This document shows, in pieces, positions 1 to 6,985 of a stretch of DNA of 13,500 bases. This DNA is from Symbiodinium natans (lineage: Eukaryota > Sar > Dinophyceae > Suessiales > Symbiodiniaceae). The DNA is taken from NCBI GenBank assembly GCA_905221605.1, contig CAJNDS010000289.1, positions 144,001 to 157,500 on the forward strand, written 5' to 3'. The translations under genes were made by a program, and so were the position numbers. The notes beneath the pieces are model-generated. The model worked only from the letters and a program-made list of their open reading frames with translations. It made no database searches and was not told the DNA's origin. Every line of letters starts with the position of its first letter. Position 1 is the first letter of the stretch.

Positions 1-4
1 TTAG

Positions 5-123
5 CCCAAAGGGTCCTAAGTACCTACAGAGTCGACAGTAGGGGCTCTATAATAGGAATTACTATTATGGTCTGGGTAAGTGTTCCCTATATATATATAT
101 ATATTTACTTAGGACGCTTTGGG
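5..123. mobile_element. Hairpin MITE-like element, CCCAAAGG family, copy 1
   Basis: The ends form an inverted repeat: CCCAAAGGGTCCTAAGTA at 5-22 pairs with 106-123, 17 of 18 positions matching. The trinucleotide TAG stands immediately outside both ends (2-4 and 124-126), as expected for a 3-bp target-site duplication. The interior has a second small palindrome (ATAATAG/CTATTAT, about 50-68) and an alternating TA run at about 88-104. There is no coding capacity. The first bases resemble the termini of the hairpin at 6534-6642, so I infer one non-autonomous DNA transposon family. Three-bp duplications are known for CACTA and PIF/Harbinger elements, but the termini do not clearly match either. 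Confidence 0.62.
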
Positions 124-151
124 TAGTAATATGCATGCCCCTCCGGTGAAA

Positions 152-268
152 TGGTTCAGCACTTCGGAAACCCTAAACCCTAAATCCTAATCCCTAAACC
201 CTAACCTTAAACCCTAGACCCTAAACCCGAAACCCTAAACCCTATATAAACCCTACTGGTTCAGCACT
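152..268. repeat. Interstitial telomeric block (CCCTAAA strand) flanked by 12-bp direct repeats
   Basis: Positions 167-256 are a degenerate CCCTAAA array with variants such as CCCTAACCTTAAA and CCCGAAA. The 12-mer TGGTTCAGCACT lies just before it (152-163) and again just after it (257-268). A telomeric array bounded by a duplicated unique sequence is what is expected when telomeric DNA is captured at a staggered break and the single-stranded ends are filled in. Confidence 0.85.
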
Positions 269-770
269 CCAGGCGTCTTCAGAGGCGACAGGAGCTCCAC
301 CTGAACAAGGAAAGTAGCTCAGGGAACCTGCCTCAACTGGAATTTATCTACGAAGATTGCTTACGAACCCCCACCCCCCCCCCCCCCAAAAAAAAAAAAT
401 AAAAAAACATGATAAAAACAAAATAATAATAATCCCATATAAGACCCCCCAAAAAAAACATATGTATACATATATATATATATATATAATTCCAAAGAAT
501 GCCCTCATAGGGAAGAATATTTATCTTTATCGGGGGTCGTCGGCAATTAGTAGTTCTATTCGGACATCAGGTTCGGGGAGGAATCACACTTGCGACTCCT
601 TCTTGTCTGGCTCACTTTCTTGGCGGTGCCATCAAACTGATCGACGTGGGCATATAGATGACAATGACTATGTACACGATGTGGATGCAGAGATTGTGCC
701 CTACGGCATCTTACCGCACCTGAATTCACAAGCCGTTGCTTGGATGCCAACCCCCAGCCCCAGGCATTAA

Positions 771-913
771 GACTCTGCTGACGTTCGACTTCGCAGCTAC
801 ATCAGGTCAAAGCTGGGATGTAGCGGCGACATGGGCAAAACATGCTTCAAAACGCCGAAGCGGCAGGCCTACATATGTCTTGTCATGTTGCAGGGAAAGG
901 TGCCAGGTGCATG
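771..913 (+). CDS. Candidate orphan exon, unrecognised
   Basis: A 47-codon open stretch begins after a TAA at 768-770 and runs to a consensus splice donor (ATG|GTAAGC at 914-919). The encoded peptide mixes basic and hydrophobic residues and contains the segment GCSGDMGKTCFKTPKRQAYI. I recognise no family. An alternative frame over the same bases is also open, so coding is only suggested by the donor and the composition. Confidence 0.18.
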
Positions 914-932
914 GTAAGCCATTGAGCGTTCA

Positions 933-1019
933 TGCACGTGCCCTGGCCTTGTCGAGCAGCTTCAAGTTCTCCTGCTCAAGCTCGTCAGCGGACTTTGCCA
1001 AGATCTGCTTGAAGTTTCC
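933..1019 (-). CDS. Candidate short exon encoding a charged helix
   Basis: On the minus strand a 29-codon stretch between stops encodes a charged, helix-favouring peptide including the segment ILAKSADELEQENLKLLDKA, with heptad-like spacing typical of a coiled coil. It is too short to assign to a family and lacks a clear acceptor, although GGTGAG lies just upstream. It may be the C-terminal exon of a lost gene or chance. Confidence 0.2.
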
Positions 1020-1259
1020 TCACCCCCACAGGTAGTCTTACTTGTCCAATAAACAAGGAAAAAGAAAGCTTATTGCACTTTATTATTCCTACTAAAAAAG
1101 GGGAAGCCTAAAAAAGATTAAAGGTCAGCTACGTAAGTAATAGATATCACAGTCATGAGTGATGCTGCGAAACATGTCTTGCTGCTCGTGAGCCCCGAGG
1201 CCAAGCCCACTCCCTGCCTGCTGTCGGCTATGTAAGCTTCGGTAGGCCCCACTGAGGGG

Positions 1260-1348
1260 TTCAAGGTTTAAGGTTCAGGGTTGAGGGTTTAGGGCCTAGG
1301 GTTTAGGACTTAGGATCTAAGGTTTAGGGTTTGGGCTACAATTCAAGG
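1260..1348. repeat. Interstitial telomeric block (TTTAGGG strand)
   Basis: Degenerate TTTAGGG units with variants (TTAAGG, CCTAGGG, ACTTAGG). The heptamer TTCAAGG occurs at both margins (1260-1266 and 1342-1348). This could be a short direct repeat like that of the first block, but it is close enough to the telomere unit to arise by chance. Confidence 0.8.
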
Positions 1349-1482
1349 CCGGACATTGGCAAAGGGATTGCTCTGTACACCTTTGTTCTGACGGGCCAGC
1401 CGCTAGAGCTGAGACTGAGCTTCTGGCACCACCCTTACAGGACCAAGGTTCAACGAATCAGCAACCGACCATTGTCGAAAGC

Positions 1483-1553
1483 TAACCCTACACCCTAAAC
1501 CCTATACCCGAAAACCGGACCCTAAACCCTAAACCCTAAACCCTAAACCCAAA
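1483..1553. repeat. Interstitial telomeric block (CCCTAAA strand)
   Basis: A left part with variants (CCCTACA, CCCTATA, CCCGAAAA) and a right part with four perfect CCCTAAA units. Its orientation is opposite to the neighbouring blocks on both sides. Confidence 0.85.
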
Positions 1554-1633
1554 GCCTGGAGGTTCTACATGGCCAGGACGGTGTATTCCAGGAACGAAGG
1601 GGGTTCTGGCATCGCCCGGCTTAGAACGACCTC

Positions 1634-2001
1634 GGGAGGGTTTAGGGATGAGGGTCTTGACACCGCGAAATGGGTCCTAAACCCCAAGCCGTAAACATTC
1701 GGTTTTAGGGTTTAGGGTTTTAAGGGCTTGGTTGGAGGTCCAGGGTTCGCGTAATCCCAGATATAACTGTACTCGAAGTAGGGTAGAATATGTAGACATT
1801 GGGGTTATAAGTGCCCACGAACCTCCAAGCAGGGGGTTTTAAAATTCAAGATTAGACGTCCCGCTCCTCGGTCGATCACCCACACCGAAGCCTGCTCAGT
1901 GGCCTGGAGGAGCGGCAAGGAACTGGGTTTTGAGGGTGTAGGGTTTTTGGGGTTAGGTTTAGGGTTTAGGGTTTGGGGTTTCTGGTTTAGGGTGGAGCGC
2001 T
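1634..2001. repeat. Scattered short telomeric blocks (TTTAGGG strand)
   Basis: Three short G-strand runs lie at about 1634-1655, 1692-1725 and 1925-2001, separated by unique sequence. Units are degenerate, with extra T or G (GGGTTTTTGGGG, GGGTTTTAAGGG). No gene is visible between them. The phrase GAACCTCCAAGCA at about 1818 recurs near 7508 beside a similar upstream ATAAGT. Confidence 0.7.
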
Positions 2002-2122
2002 TTTAAGGTCTAGGGTAGGAGTTCTGGACGCCCAAAGCCACCACGACGGGGGGCCGAGAGCGTAGTAATATGATCCCTGAATAAGGGCCCTGGGGAACCC
2101 TCATACACCCCAACCCATACTT

Positions 2123-2168
2123 CAGAACCCTAGAATATCAAGGGGCCATCGTAAAAGGATCGGGCGAC
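2123..2168. repeat. Dispersed subtelomeric repeat, partial copy
   Basis: Begins CCCATACTTCAGAA and continues to AAGGGGCCAT with scattered differences. It matches the right part of the repeat around 5563-5608, so it is one of at least three diverged copies of a spacer repeat accompanying the telomeric blocks. Confidence 0.55.
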
Positions 2169-2347
2169 GTGGTTAGTATGTAGGCTGGAAGCAGACTGCC
2201 ACCTCAACATGCCGAACGCAGGGGGGGGCCATTTGCTTCGATGGTCTTGGTATTTCTTGAGACTCCTGCAACAGACCTCAAGACTCCTCCTAGACCCAAC
2301 GGCCCGTGGTCGCGCCTACTATGACATGGTGCAAGTTCAAGTTATTC

Positions 2348-2354
2348 GGGGGGT

Positions 2355-2386
<32 letters not shown>
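2348..2386. repeat. Poly-G tract (32 consecutive G)
   Basis: Six G, one T, then 32 uninterrupted G. A G-quadruplex is expected on this strand. The length may be unreliable because such runs are error-prone in sequencing. The open frame passing through it (2209-2436) is rejected as coding. Confidence 0.9.
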
Positions 2387-2469
2387 CGGAAGGGAATTCT
2401 GGTAAACCACACCCCGGGAAGCTGGCTCTGATGTAGATCCTTTTTGGGCCATGTTCCGGGGTGTTCTAG

Positions 2470-2511
2470 TAGCCCTAAACCCTAAACCCTAAACCCTAAA
2501 CCCTCTAAACT
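2470..2511. repeat. Interstitial telomeric block (CCCTAAA strand)
   Basis: Four near-perfect CCCTAAA units followed by one with a two-base insertion. The edge on the left is sharp (GTAG|CCCTAAA). Confidence 0.9.
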
Positions 2512-2619
2512 CCAAAACACCTTGACCCTGTCTCCAAGTCCCGCCTCCACTGTGGCCGCCCGGGGTGCGAAGTAGATCAGGGCCAGCTCGCCGAAGCTGC
2601 CGCCAGGGCCGATCCTTGT

Positions 2620-2880
2620 GGGTTGAGGGTTATCGGGTTTTGGGATTGGGGTTTAGGGTTTAGGGTTATAGGGTTGAGAGTTATAGGGTTTTGGGATTAG
2701 GGAGTAGGGTGGGTTTAGGGATGAGGGTTTAGGGTTTAGGGTTACTGGGTTTGGGTTTAGGGTTATAGGGTTTCGGGTTTCGGGCTGGGGGTTTAGGGTT
2801 TGGGGTTATAGGATTTAGGCTGTAAGGTTTAGAATTTAGGGTTTGGGGGTGCATAGAGGCATCCTTGGGTTAGGGTTTGT
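2620..2880. repeat. Long degenerate telomeric block (TTTAGGG strand)
   Basis: About 250 bp of G-strand repeats, rich in the variants GGGTTATA, GGGTTTTGGGATT and GGGTTTCGGG, decaying into unique sequence at about 2850 with a final GGGTTAGGGTTTG at about 2868. The degeneracy suggests an older block than the perfect ones at 3293 and 6851. Confidence 0.85.
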
Positions 2881-3292
2881 GGCAAACGATCCTAGCTATA
2901 GGGAGAGCTACAAGGGGCGCCTAGTTTGGGCTATACGCTTTTCCACTCGAGTTACAATTCCATTCCGGTGGCGCCGAATCTGCCCTAAACTCCCACGCTC
3001 ACACCCCAAAACCTTCCAGGGACTAAAGGCGGGACCTTTATAAGGGAGCTTAGGGGTAATGTAGGGGCTACTTGGGTGTATAGGGACTAAATAAGGTATG
3101 TATATATATATATATACATACATATATAGATAGCGGTTGTATAGCGGAATAAGAAAGGTTCCCTTCTACGGCTTCCTCCGAATATCCTCTACATACCACA
3201 AACACCCCACAACCCCAAGCGCTGCCGCGGGCAAGGATCGAAGGCAGCGTCTTGCCATCCTGCGACACAAGGTCCTACGTGCACAGCCGCAT
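2881..3292. other. Spacer with a TA-rich palindrome
   Basis: Unique sequence between two telomeric blocks. The only marked structure is at 3097-3122, where GTATG, an alternating TA run and CATAC form a perfect palindrome able to extrude a cruciform. Short open frames on either strand here show no recognisable protein features. Confidence 0.6.
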
Positions 3293-3365
3293 CCTAAACC
3301 CTAAACCCTAAACCCTAAACCCTAAACCCTAAACCCTAAACCCTAAACAACCCTACACCCCCAAG
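3293..3365. repeat. Interstitial telomeric block (CCCTAAA strand)
   Basis: Eight nearly perfect CCCTAAA units with degenerate ends (CCCTACACCCCC on the right). Its regularity suggests a recent addition. Confidence 0.92.
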
Positions 3366-3463
3366 CCCTGTACTAACAGTCCCCGAAGCCGACTCCCACA
3401 CAATGCAGGCTCCCCGTGCCTTCTGGTCTGCGATGGAGATGCTGAAGAGGCCTGGACCGGACT

Positions 3464-3645
3464 GAGTTTAGGGTTTAGGGTTTAGGGTTTAGGGTCTAGG
3501 GTTTAGGGCTTAGGGTTTAGGGTCTAGGGTCTAGGGTTTAGCGTGTTGGTTGTTCGGGTCTAGGGTAGTTAAGGCTTAGGGTTGTTAGGGTTTAGGGTTG
3601 CCAGGGTTTAGGGTTGTTAGGGTTGGGGAGTTTAGGGCATAGGGT
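3464..3645. repeat. Interstitial telomeric block (TTTAGGG strand)
   Basis: A regular first half with the variant GGGTCTA is followed by spaced units separated by GTTAGG or GTTGCCAG. The phrase GAGTTTAGGG appears at both ends (about 3464 and 3629). Confidence 0.88.
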
Positions 3646-3716
3646 CGAATTAGCGCTTTTTGATCAGGACCTAACATCGTCAAATTTGCACGAGTGCCCT
3701 TGCTTCTTCTGAAAAT

Positions 3717-3788
3717 TAAACCCTACACCCTACACCCTACACCCTACACCCTAAACCCTAAACCCTAAACCCTAAACCCTAAACCCTT
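3717..3788. repeat. Telomeric block with a (CCCTACA)4 variant run
   Basis: Positions 3721-3748 are four perfect units of the variant CCCTACA, followed by five perfect CCCTAAA units. Clean homogeneity of a variant followed by the canonical unit points to templated addition or unequal exchange rather than random decay. Confidence 0.92.
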
Positions 3789-3899
3789 AGTCCCGTCATG
3801 GGACTCGACCTTGGGGCCCCCAAAGGTTGCACGCCTGAGTCTTGGGGGTCCTTCTTCAAGGCACTCTAAGGGAGCACAAGGGCCACAGTGGGACGACAT

Positions 3900-4178
3900 T
3901 AAACCCTAAACCTTCGGGGTAGGAGAACCCTAAACCCTAAACCCTAAACCCTAAACCCTAAACCCTTTTTAAAGATCCCTAAGGTAGTCTAAGGGCCCAT
4001 ATTCGGAGTATGGTAAGGGAAACCTTTACGGGTACAACCTTCGGGGTAGGAGAACCCTAAACCCTAAACCCTAAACCCTAAACCCTAAACCCTGAACCCT
4101 GAACCCTAAACCCTGAACCCTAAAAACAAAGGTAGTATAGTAAGGGAAGCCTTTAGGGGTACAATTTAGGGGTAGGAG
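3900..4178. repeat. 127-bp tandem unit combining spacer and telomeric array
   Basis: The spacer word CCTTCGGGGTAGGAG occurs at 3911-3925 and 4038-4052, and in diverged form at 4164-4178, giving periods of 127 and 126 bp. The first two copies are followed by CCCTAAA arrays (3926-3967 and 4053-4127). AAGGTAGT, GTAAGGGAA and CCTTTA precede the second and third copies. The second array also carries CCCTGAA variants. Confidence 0.85.
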
Positions 4179-4254
4179 CAGGAGTCTGAATCCCTGGATC
4201 CAAATGCCTTGATGCCTCTCAGCTTGGTCTTTGGCATCCAGCGATGCACCCGAA

Positions 4255-4315
4255 TTTAGGGTTGAGGGTTTAGGGTTTAGGGCTTAGGGTTTTGGGGTTT
4301 GGGGCTTAGGGTTTA
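4255..4315. repeat. Interstitial telomeric block (TTTAGGG strand)
   Basis: G-strand units with variants GGGCTTAGGG and GGGTTTTGGGGTTTGGGGC. It directly adjoins, on the right, the sequence containing a minus-strand consensus donor (ACAC|GTAAGT at about 4365). Confidence 0.82.
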
Positions 4316-4561
4316 TGACCCCAAGCACCTTAGACCCGCAAGAGACCTCATCCTTCCAGAACTTACGTGTTTTCAGGACCTTCGAAACATGGAATAGACG
4401 CCCGACAACAACAGCAGATTCGAGTGGATTAGGAAACCCTAAACTCCACTGACGCAAGCCGTCGATGACCGACATGGGTGACTATCACATTGCGACTGTG
4501 ACGTCTTCTTCAGATTTAAAGAGGTTGGGTAACCCTCCACCCTGTCCCCGATTGAGCGCCG

Positions 4562-4642
4562 TCCTGACTGCACTATGTAGAAGTAATCCGCTTCGAGGTC
4601 GCCCTCTCTGATGAGCCGGGTTCCTTTTGGTACGTCCTGCAC
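4562..4642 (-). pseudogene. Relic exon of a cyclic-nucleotide-binding domain
   Basis: About 26 codons on the minus strand contain VPKGTRLIREGD followed by LEADYFYIVQSG. This is the beta-strand signature at the start of cyclic-nucleotide-binding domains, as in regulatory parts of PKA and PKG-type kinases, where an F/Y-Y-I/V-V-x-x-G stretch follows an I-x-x-G-D turn. A possible acceptor (GTGCAG) lies directly before it. Similarity stops right after the SG. The glycine-glutamate and PRAATV cassettes that contact the nucleotide are not found downstream, so the fragment cannot bind ligand by itself. Further along on the same strand, about 4365-4475 is open and ends in a consensus donor, but I cannot tie it to this family. 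It is most likely a captured exon fragment in subtelomeric DNA, less likely one exon of an intact gene with distant exons. Confidence 0.6.
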
Positions 4643-4852
4643 TTGCTGGGGGCGCGGTCTAGACCCCGAGGTCTCCTTAAATCATATAAGTGATCCCTTG
4701 GCAATTTTAGGCCGTACTTGAGGAATCATAGTAATTAGAGTGAGTCTTTGGGTAATGAGGAAACCATGTCACTAACTTAAGTTGCCGTTACCCCATGGCG
4801 CGCCGAAGCAAAAGACCCTGAAAACCTAACACTCTAAATCCAAAACCTGCGG
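4643..4852. other. Spacer, no feature seen
   Basis: AT-rich unique sequence between the cyclic-nucleotide-binding relic and the next open frame. A single degenerate telomere-like phrase occurs near 4822-4845. Confidence 0.4.
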
Positions 4853-5161
4853 CTAAGGGCTTGTAGGGTATACTAAAGTCCTCATAAGACTCCAACCAAA
4901 ATATCTTGAAATATTCCGGTTTACATAATCAAAATCCGTAACTCCTATGAAAGGAAACTCTAGTAATTGCTGGGAAGCAGAGGTGTCCCCCGAGACCTGC
5001 TTCCATGCCACATCGATGATTGCATTGATGCGGGTCCGATCCAGGTCCACCATACCTTGGCAGGGCTCTATAGGGCTTTCGGGGCCTAAAAGGAATGATA
5101 TGGATTCTACAAAGTGTAAAAATGTCAAGGAATAGGGGGTTGCAGGGTCTTTTGGTTTCAT
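4853..5161 (-). CDS. Hypothetical 102-residue ORF, unrecognised
   Basis: An ATG-started minus-strand frame encodes 102 residues of ordinary, non-repetitive composition. The middle (VDLDRTRINAIIDVAWKQVS) looks helical and the C-terminal half includes FPFIGVTDFDYVNRNISRYF. I see no signal peptide, transmembrane segment or catalytic motif and recognise no family. It lies between telomeric blocks with no splice signals that I can fix, so it may be an exon fragment like the neighbouring relic or a chance frame. Confidence 0.35.
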   Translation of the reverse strand: MKPKDPATPYSLTFLHFVESISFLLGPESPIEPCQGMVDLDRTRINAIIDVAWKQVSGDTSASQQLLEFPFIGVTDFDYVNRNISRYFGWSLMRTLVYPTSP

Positions 5162-5211
5162 GGGGTCTAAGAGGGTTTTGGACTGACAGGGGTCGTAAAG
5201 ATTTTTTTAAA

Positions 5212-5276
5212 TAGGGTTTTGTATAGGGTTTATAGGTTTCCCTGAACCCTAAACCCTAAACCCTACACCCGAACCC
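5212..5276. repeat. Telomere repeats meeting end to end (G strand then C strand)
   Basis: G-strand units (5212-5238, degenerate) switch directly to C-strand units (5239-5276), with the junction in GGTTTCCCTGAACCC. This orientation, with both 3-prime telomere ends pointing at each other, is that of a telomere-telomere junction, although the left side is short and imperfect. Confidence 0.7.
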
Positions 5277-5388
5277 ATCAGCCACGTTGCTCTGGAGGTT
5301 GGTGTTCTTCTTCAGCGCGTTCGACATGAGCTGTCCTTGGGTGCAAGCTGCAGGGTGGGAAAAAACAGAACAGCTAGGATTTGTGGGA

Positions 5389-5475
5389 GGTTTTAGGGTT
5401 TGGGGTTTAGGGCTAGGGTTTAGGGTTTAGGGTTTAGGGCTAGGGTTGCGGGTTTAGGGTTCAAGGTTGAGGGCT
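5389..5475. repeat. Interstitial telomeric block (TTTAGGG strand)
   Basis: About ten G-strand units, several shortened to GGGCTAGGG. It is followed after 25 bp by the dispersed repeat that begins at 5501. The same order (G-strand block, then this repeat) recurs at 8239-8344. Confidence 0.85.
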
Positions 5476-5500
5476 GACCCATCAGCCCTACGGTTTGTTA

Positions 5501-5608
5501 CATGGTCCCTTCGTGTGGGCCCCCGTATATGCCCCTTAGATAGCCGATACAACGCAAGGGCCCATACTTCAGAAGCCGTTAAAAAAGGTAAGGGGCCATA
5601 GAAAGGAA
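5501..5608. repeat. Dispersed subtelomeric repeat, longest copy
   Basis: Shares CATGGTCCCTT, CCCGTATATGCC and CAAGGGCCCATACTTC, in the same order, with 8275-8344. Its right part (CCCATACTTCAGAA to GGGGCCAT) is shared with 2123-2168. A related phrase, AAGGGCCCATATTC, is present at 3990. No coding function is apparent. Confidence 0.6.
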
Positions 5609-5616
5609 CCCATAAC

Positions 5617-5875
5617 GCCATAACCCTAAACCTTAAACCCTAAGTACTACCCTTAGATCAGCCCTGCTATGTATTGTTTATGGGGCTTGTAGGGCTGTTA
5701 GCTGCCAGGCGTCTCTCACTGTCGGTCTTGGGCGTGGGTGCCTCGCGCTGAGGTTGAAGGTTTGGAGTTTAGGGCTAAAGCCTAAGCTTAAAACCCTAAA
5801 ACTCTAAGAACCCTAAAACCTAAAACCCTAACTAAAGCCCTAAAACCCAAAAAAACTCAACCCGAAACCCTAAAT
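5617..5875. repeat. Degenerate telomeric sequence (mainly CCCTAAA strand)
   Basis: A short block at 5617-5645 and a longer, badly decayed one at 5762-5875, in which units have gained or lost A (CCCTAAAA, CCTAAAACCC, ACTCTAAGAACCC). The spacer between (5646-5760) is unique with no gene seen. Confidence 0.7.
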
Positions 5876-5891
5876 CTAATTCATGACATAT

Positions 5892-5968
5892 GTACATACA
5901 TGCATCATACATACATACATACATACACACATACATACATACATACATACATTAATACATACATGTCC
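5892..5968. repeat. TACA tetranucleotide microsatellite
   Basis: Roughly eighteen ACAT/TACA units with minor interruptions (TGCATC, ACACAC, TTAATAC). An open frame through it is a by-product of the repeat. Confidence 0.9.
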
Positions 5969-6070
5969 ACCGTCATGCTTCTCAAGTGTCAGTTTATTTC
6001 AGACAACCCAAACTACCATTCCAGGACCCCCAGCTCCTGCGGACATTACATCCTGTTGAACTGCATGGGT

Positions 6071-6181
6071 ACCCAGAGACTCCAAAACCCCTTAATTAAG
6101 GAATATACCTTAAATTATAATAGGAACCCTAATATGATTTAAGGTATATTCCTTAATTGAGGGGTTTTGGAGTCTCTGGGT
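6071..6181. mobile_element. Near-perfect hairpin element A (45-bp arms)
   Basis: Arm 6071-6115 is the reverse complement of 6137-6181 with one mismatch in 45; the loop is 21 bases. The whole element can fold as a single hairpin, as in foldback or MITE elements. Its terminal CCCAGAGACTCC is loosely like the CCCAAAGGATCC terminus of the element at 6534. The dinucleotide TA borders both sides if the element is taken from the CCC, but no clean 3-bp duplication is present. No protein is encoded. Confidence 0.75.
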
Positions 6182-6250
6182 AGTTGGAGAGACTCCGGGA
6201 CTTGGGGTTTAGGGCTTAGGAGAACCTAAATTCCGGGCCGAGGACCTTTT

Positions 6251-6261
6251 GGGGGGGGGGG
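6251..6261. repeat. Poly-G tract (11 G)
   Basis: Eleven G after TTTT. The sequence from here to about 6395 is unique with no recognisable gene; the open frames beginning here are not convincing. Confidence 0.8.
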
Positions 6262-6396
6262 TGTCTGGTACAGTGCAGTTCCTACCGTCTACGGCGCATG
6301 ATACAGAACCGGTGCATAATTCAGACAAGCCTCGGAAGGGGTTGAACATCAGGAAACTCTTTTGGCTAAGGACATTCTACTCTGAGCCCGAAACCC

Positions 6397-6526
6397 TACT
6401 TGCAGGTTCGCGGGTACTTACAACCCCAATTATAACGCTACTTGCTTATATCCTACTTAGGAGGATTTCGGGGGCTTGACAAGTCTAGTTCTAACTGGGG
6501 TTGTAAGTACCCCGAAGCTCCAAGTA
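6397..6526. mobile_element. Hairpin element B (about 40-bp arms)
   Basis: Arm 6397-6436 pairs with 6488-6526; the core GGGTACTTACAACCCCA is matched exactly by its complement and the rest has a few mismatches and one gap. The loop is about 51 bases. I cannot fix a target duplication. It lies only 7 bp from hairpin element C. Confidence 0.68.
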
Positions 6527-6533
6527 AATCATG

Positions 6534-6642
6534 CCCAAAGGATCCATGTACCTATATAGCATCTACTTGGGCCTTAAAGGGGTTCCTATATCGTAGCTTT
6601 AGGGCCCAAGTATATACTATACAGGTACATGGATCCTTTGGG
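6534..6642. mobile_element. Hairpin element C, CCCAAAGG family, copy 2
   Basis: Arm 6534-6579 is the reverse complement of 6597-6642 with 4 mismatches in 46, around a 17-base loop. ATG stands immediately before (531-533 of this kilobase) and after (643-645) the element, a 3-bp target duplication. The terminus CCCAAAGGATCC, continuing into GTACCTA, matches the element at 5-123 (CCCAAAGGGTCC, then GTACCTA). Two copies with the same termini and both with 3-bp duplications support one transposable family. Confidence 0.75.
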
Positions 6643-6750
6643 ATGTCATTCCAAATTCTGACCGGAGAAGCGCCTTGACTTCCACGTGCTTGCCCATGCC
6701 ACCACCCACGGCTTTGCGCTGGGGGAAGTCAAGTTTGTCCCTGCACGGGA

Positions 6751-6778
6751 GCCTAAACCCTAAATCCTAAACCCAAAA
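6751..6778. repeat. Short telomeric block (CCCTAAA strand)
   Basis: Three units, the second altered (CCTAAATCC), ending in a run of A. The spacer before it (6643-6750) is unique with no gene seen; a short inverted repeat (GACTTCC near 6677, GGAAGTC near 6724) is present. Confidence 0.75.
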
Positions 6779-6803
6779 AACGCCTAAGCCGTAAAGCGTG
6801 GTC

Positions 6804-6907
6804 TGGGGTTTGGGGGTTTAGGGTTTAGGGTTTAGGGCTAAACCCTAAAACCCTAAACCCTAAACCCTAAACCCTAAACCCTAAACCCTAAACCCCTACA
6901 CCCTAAA
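6804..6907. repeat. Telomere-telomere junction: (TTTAGGG)n meets (CCCTAAA)n
   Basis: G-strand units from 6804 end in perfect TTTAGGG at 6837. The next bases, CTAAACCC, begin a C-strand array with seven near-perfect units to about 6907. Nothing intervenes at the switch. This arrangement is the same as in classical end-to-end chromosome fusions, but here it is internal and short. Confidence 0.9.
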
Positions 6908-6985
6908 GGGTCGCCTGCCTTCGATGGACTCCAGGCTCCCCTCAAAGAAAAGCCCTTCTGTACGGGGTTGGTTCGGGCTAGAAGG

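Larger units (their letters stand above)
269..1260. other. Mostly unique spacer with homopolymer and AT runs
   Basis: This stretch separates the first two telomeric blocks. It contains a C run followed directly by an A run (368-399, with 14 C then 12 A), further A-rich sequence, and an alternating TA run at about 466-488. From about 520 to 1130 the sequence is complex and gene-like in composition, but no long frame has recognisable similarity. Two short exon candidates in it are listed separately. Several open frames cross the homopolymers and are not credible as proteins. Confidence 0.6.

Noticed and set aside
357-770. 137-codon plus-strand open frame
   Set aside because: The first half is homopolymer and AT-repeat translation. 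Only the last 40 residues look ordinary, and they lack splice or start support.
2209-2436. 75-codon plus-strand open frame
   Set aside because: It passes through the 32-base G run and owes its polyglycine to it; the flanks have no protein-like features.
3721-3960. CRISPR-like array
   Set aside because: The short regular repeats are telomere heptamers without unique spacers.
5892-6142. 80-codon frame from the TACA microsatellite
   Set aside because: Tyr-Ile-His-Thr repeats are the translation of the microsatellite.
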